Assembly: GCA_035528275.1 (NCBI GenBank)
Contig: DATKYV010000025.1
Coordinates: forward strand, 1-8,063
Direction: 5' to 3'
Source of the DNA: DATKYV01 sp035528275
GTDB taxonomy: Bacteria; Acidobacteriota; Terriglobia; UBA7540
Length of the DNA: 8,063 nt
Made by a program: the position numbers and the translations under genes. The notes below the pieces were generated by a model that had not been told where the DNA came from, did no database searches, and saw only the letters and a list, made by a program, of their open reading frames with translations. Of this stretch, positions 6,210-8,063 are shown piece by piece. Positions within the stretch are counted from its first letter, which is position 1. Each line of letters begins with the position of its first letter.

Positions 6210-6229
6210 GACCAACCGTTCGGTTGGTC
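6210..6229. promoter_or_regulatory. Palindromic operator candidate of the TetR regulator
   Basis: GACCAACCGTTCGGTTGGTC consists of two perfect 9-base arms (GACCAACCG and CGGTTGGTC) with a 2-base centre. It ends 5 bases before the tetR ATG. Its shape and ACCNACCG core resemble operators of TetR-family regulators of fatty-acid metabolism, which are often GACCGACCGGTCGGTC-like. A repressor bound here would cover the transcription start and the ribosome-binding region. In RNA the same sequence forms an 8-bp stem with a GUUC loop next to the start codon. It is the only full copy in the window. Confidence 0.7.
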
Positions 6230-6234
6230 TTGCG

Positions 6235-6831
6235 ATGGCACAGACTGCGGATTCAAAACAGAAGCTCCGGGAGATTTGCCGCCTGGCGGCGCGCGTCTTC
6301 TACGAGAAGGGTTACGACGGCGCCTCCATGCAGGACATCGCCAAGGCGGTGGGGCTCACCAAGGCCGGACTGTACCACCACGTGGGCAGCAAGGACCGTC
6401 TTCTCTTCGAAATCATGAATTACGGGATGGACATTCTGGATGAGACCGTGCTCCAGAAGATCAAGGGCATCGCCGACCCGCGCGAGAAGCTGCGGCAGAC
6501 CATCATCGGTCACATCGACCTGATTGTGCGTGCCCGCGACCTTGAAATCACCGTGATCCTGCACGAGAACCGCTCCCTCAAAGGAGCCCTGCGGAAGAAG
6601 ATCAACGCACGGAAGAGGGAGTACATCGATTACCTGGAAGGCTTGATCCGTGAGGTGCAGGAACAAGAGGGCGCCAAACCGCAGCTTCCCACACCCCTGG
6701 CGGCCTTTGCCCTGCTCGGCATGATCAACTGGCTTTATCAGTGGTATCACGCCGAGGGTCCGGTCAAACAAGCCGAACTCGCCGAATCCTACGTGGATTT
6801 CTTCTTCCGCGGTTTGTTGGGGACGGCATAA
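6235..6831 (+). CDS. TetR/AcrR-family transcriptional regulator
   Basis: Predicted dimeric DNA-binding repressor of 198 residues. The N-terminal TetR_N domain spans about residues 11-57: LREICRLAARVFYEKGYDGA starts it, and the helix-turn-helix MQDIAKAVGLTKAGLYHHVG (32-51) is a textbook match, ending in SKDRLL. The ligand-binding part (about 80-195) includes ILHENRSLKG (108-117), a basic amphipathic helix (118-145) and the NWLYQWYHAEG motif (165-175). The last is typical of regulators related to the KstR2 and fatty-acid types, so an acyl-CoA-like effector is possible but inferred. No standard ribosome binding site precedes the ATG; the palindrome occupies that place, suggesting a short leader and autoregulation. 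The gene is divergent from the SDR and 81 bases before pheA. Confidence 0.9.
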   Translation: MAQTADSKQKLREICRLAARVFYEKGYDGASMQDIAKAVGLTKAGLYHHVGSKDRLLFEIMNYGMDILDETVLQKIKGIADPREKLRQTIIGHIDLIVRARDLEITVILHENRSLKGALRKKINARKREYIDYLEGLIREVQEQEGAKPQLPTPLAAFALLGMINWLYQWYHAEGPVKQAELAESYVDFFFRGLLGTA

Positions 6832-6912
6832 CGTGGGCCGTCAAACCCTCAGGTCTGCTCCCACCCCGGCGGCACCACGCTTCGTACGCGCAGAGAGGAG
6901 GATAACGTTCTG

Positions 6913-7740
6913 ATGGCGCATCCGAGGGTGTCCTTCCAGGGCGAACGGGGATCGTTCAGCGAGGAAGCCGCGGACAAGCTGCTGGGGCGGCGCATTCGCG
7001 TCATGCCTTGCGAGAGCTTCACGGCGACCTTCGAGAGCGTGACGCGGGGCAGAGCGCAGCAGTGTCTGGTGCCCATTGAGAACACCCTGGCGGGTTCGGT
7101 CTATGAGAACTACGATCATCTGCTCAAATACGATCTCCACATCGTCGGCGAGGTCAGCCTGCGCATCGTCCACAACCTGATCGCCTTTCCGGAGACGACG
7201 CTCAAGAACTTGCGGCAAGTCTACTCCCACCCAGTGGCGCTGGCGCAGTGCGGCAAGTTTTTCGTTCGTCATCCGCGGATTGAGAAGGTTCCTTATTATG
7301 ACACGGCGGGAAGCGTGAAGATGCTGGCGGAACGACGCATACCCGGCGCCGCGGCCATCGCCAGCCGCGAAGCTGCCGCCGTCTATCGCGCTCGCGTCCT
7401 GCAAACTCACCTCGAGGACCACCACGAGAACTATACGCGATTCCTGCTCCTTTCCAAGACCGCGCGGGTCTCGAAGCGGGCCAACAAAATCTCCATCGTT
7501 TTTTCCACCCGCAACGTTCCGGGGGCGCTGTTCAAGTGCCTGAGTGTTTTCGCGCTGAGGGAAATCGATCTGACCAAGATGGAATCCCGGCCACTGCGCG
7601 GGCGACCCTGGGAATACTTCTTCTATCTGGATTTCCGGGGCAACGTCCGCGAAGAGCGCTGCCGGAAGGCGCTGGCGCACCTGGGCGAGGTGACCAATTT
7701 CCTTCGCGTTCTCGGTTGCTACGAAGGAGCGGACGGCTAG
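6913..7740 (+). CDS. pheA: Prephenate dehydratase with ACT domain
   Basis: Monofunctional prephenate dehydratase of 275 residues that converts prephenate to phenylpyruvate, the committed step to phenylalanine, in the cytosol. The catalytic PDT domain spans about residues 4-182. It includes SFQGERGSFSEEAA (7-20), VPIENTLAGSV (53-63), YSHPVALAQC (104-113), YYDTAGSV (128-135) and the catalytic-site motif NYTRF (173-177). The regulatory ACT domain (about 192-272) carries GALF (204-207) and ESRP (224-227), the motifs that bind L-Phe for feedback inhibition. No chorismate mutase domain is fused. A purine-rich GAGGAGGA (6895-6902) precedes the ATG by 10 bases. The TAG stop (7738-7740) lies inside the terminal repeat of the element at 7736-7859. 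The protein ends soon after the usual LGxY terminus, so little if any of the domain has been lost. Confidence 0.96.
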   Translation: MAHPRVSFQGERGSFSEEAADKLLGRRIRVMPCESFTATFESVTRGRAQQCLVPIENTLAGSVYENYDHLLKYDLHIVGEVSLRIVHNLIAFPETTLKNLRQVYSHPVALAQCGKFFVRHPRIEKVPYYDTAGSVKMLAERRIPGAAAIASREAAAVYRARVLQTHLEDHHENYTRFLLLSKTARVSKRANKISIVFSTRNVPGALFKCLSVFALREIDLTKMESRPLRGRPWEYFFYLDFRGNVREERCRKALAHLGEVTNFLRVLGCYEGADG

Positions 7741-7859
7741 TGCCGTTCCAACTTTTTCGGCCGAATGCGGTGAGGAGTAACCACAATCCGCCAACTGGCG
7801 GACCGAGACCTTGCGATGTCCGTCAGCTGACGGACACATTTAGTTGGAACGGCACTAGC
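7736..7859. repeat. Short palindromic MITE/REP-like element with 18-bp terminal inverted repeats
   Basis: Perfect 18-bp terminal inverted repeats (7736-7753 GCTAGTGCCGTTCCAACT and 7842-7859, its exact complement) enclose 88 bases. Inside are a hairpin TCCGCCA-AC-TGGCGGA (7787-7802) and a perfect 20-bp palindrome TGTCCGTCAGCTGACGGACA (7817-7836). There is no open reading frame for a transposase, so any movement would depend on an enzyme encoded elsewhere. CTAG at each edge is self-complementary, so it could be either part of the repeat or a 4-bp target duplication. The left terminal sequence recurs at 2-18. The element lies between the convergent pheA and the gene at 7889-8063, where its stems could also act as a two-way transcription barrier. 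Confidence 0.75.
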
Positions 7860-7888
7860 GGTGGGGCGGCGGAGCAATGGGCTTGCCG

Positions 7889-8063
7889 CTACTCAACGAA
7901 TCGAATTATCCCGAAGCGCGTGGGCGCGTGAAACGACCTGCCCTCCGGAATCGTGCTCCAGGACATGAAGCGGCGCTGGGAATCGCCGCCGGGGCCGTCG
8001 GCCCGGTAGAAGTTGATGCGCCACTCGGTGCCGGGAGCGAGGGTGGAGACTTTCATCGACTTC
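7889..8063 (-). CDS. C-terminal part of a carbohydrate-binding family 9-like protein (partial)
   Basis: An open frame enters from the right window edge on the minus strand and stops at TAG (7891-7889), giving the last 57 residues. The 5' part is outside the window. The fragment contains APGTEWRINFYRADGPGGDS, then RRFMSWSTIPEGRSFHAPTR and FGIIRFVE. The pattern WRxNFYR..., SWS..., FH.P.RFG...F is what I know from the end of secreted CBM9-like (DUF1083-type) proteins, frequent in Acidobacteriota. These have a beta-sandwich and may bind sugars. Domain order and signal peptide cannot be judged from this end. It converges on pheA, with the palindromic repeat between. Confidence 0.6.
   Translation of the reverse strand, partial: KSMKVSTLAPGTEWRINFYRADGPGGDSQRRFMSWSTIPEGRSFHAPTRFGIIRFVE

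Noticed and set aside
6841..7839. A 332-codon open frame on the minus strand opposite pheA
   Set aside because: It covers pheA and half of the repeat element, is rich in Arg/Gly/His typical of shadow frames, and shows no domain.
7736..7859. A CRISPR array or riboswitch at the palindromic stretch
   Set aside because: There is only one pair of inverted ends, no series of direct repeats with spacers, and the position is between two gene 3' ends rather than in a leader.

Overview
The window is GC-rich bacterial chromosome. Its core is a glycolytic cluster on the + strand: gapA, pgk, [toxin-antitoxin pair], tpiA, secG, then tRNA-Leu(GAG). After it come a minus-strand short-chain dehydrogenase, a plus-strand TetR-family regulator, prephenate dehydratase (pheA), and the 3' end of a minus-strand gene whose product resembles carbohydrate-binding family 9-like proteins. 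The gap-pgk-tpiA-secG-tRNA-Leu order, the protein sequences and the spacers built of sloppy purine/pyrimidine words suggest Acidobacteriota (Terriglobia-like). That placement is inference from family knowledge; there is no marker gene here.

Layout. 1-118 is a probable degraded copy of a short palindromic repeat whose intact relative lies at 7736-7859. 119-371 holds no gene I can support. A plausible sigma70-type promoter (372-400) precedes gapA (446-1450). An imperfect long inverted repeat fills the gapA-pgk gap, and pgk follows (1606-2796). A 176-bp spacer with its own extended -10 leads into a DUF433 antitoxin and DUF5615/PIN-like toxin pair (2973-3607), whose genes overlap by ATGA. tpiA (3700-4467) and secG (4493-4837) resume the housekeeping operon. 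A spacer of degenerate CTGAAAA-type words and a weak hairpin lead to tRNA-Leu (4943-5029, CCA encoded). The SDR gene (5142-5912, minus) converges on the tRNA and diverges from tetR (6235-6831). The tetR start is preceded by a near-perfect 20-bp palindrome, a good candidate autoregulatory operator. pheA (6913-7740) ends inside the repeat element at 7736-7859, which separates it from the convergent partial gene at 7889-8063.

How the parts work together. GapA, Pgk and TpiA catalyse consecutive or adjoining triose-phosphate steps of glycolysis/gluconeogenesis. SecG is the small accessory subunit of the SecYEG translocon and often sits after tpiA. The toxin-antitoxin pair is functionally foreign to this cluster and looks like an insertion that kept the operon's direction. 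The SDR and TetR genes are divergent and may be one regulatory unit, but no copy of the operator is visible in front of the SDR. PheA makes phenylpyruvate for phenylalanine synthesis and seems unrelated to its neighbours.

No obviously new multi-gene system is visible. The most interesting non-coding signals are the palindromic repeat family at both window ends, the tetR leader palindrome, and the structured spacers between the housekeeping genes.
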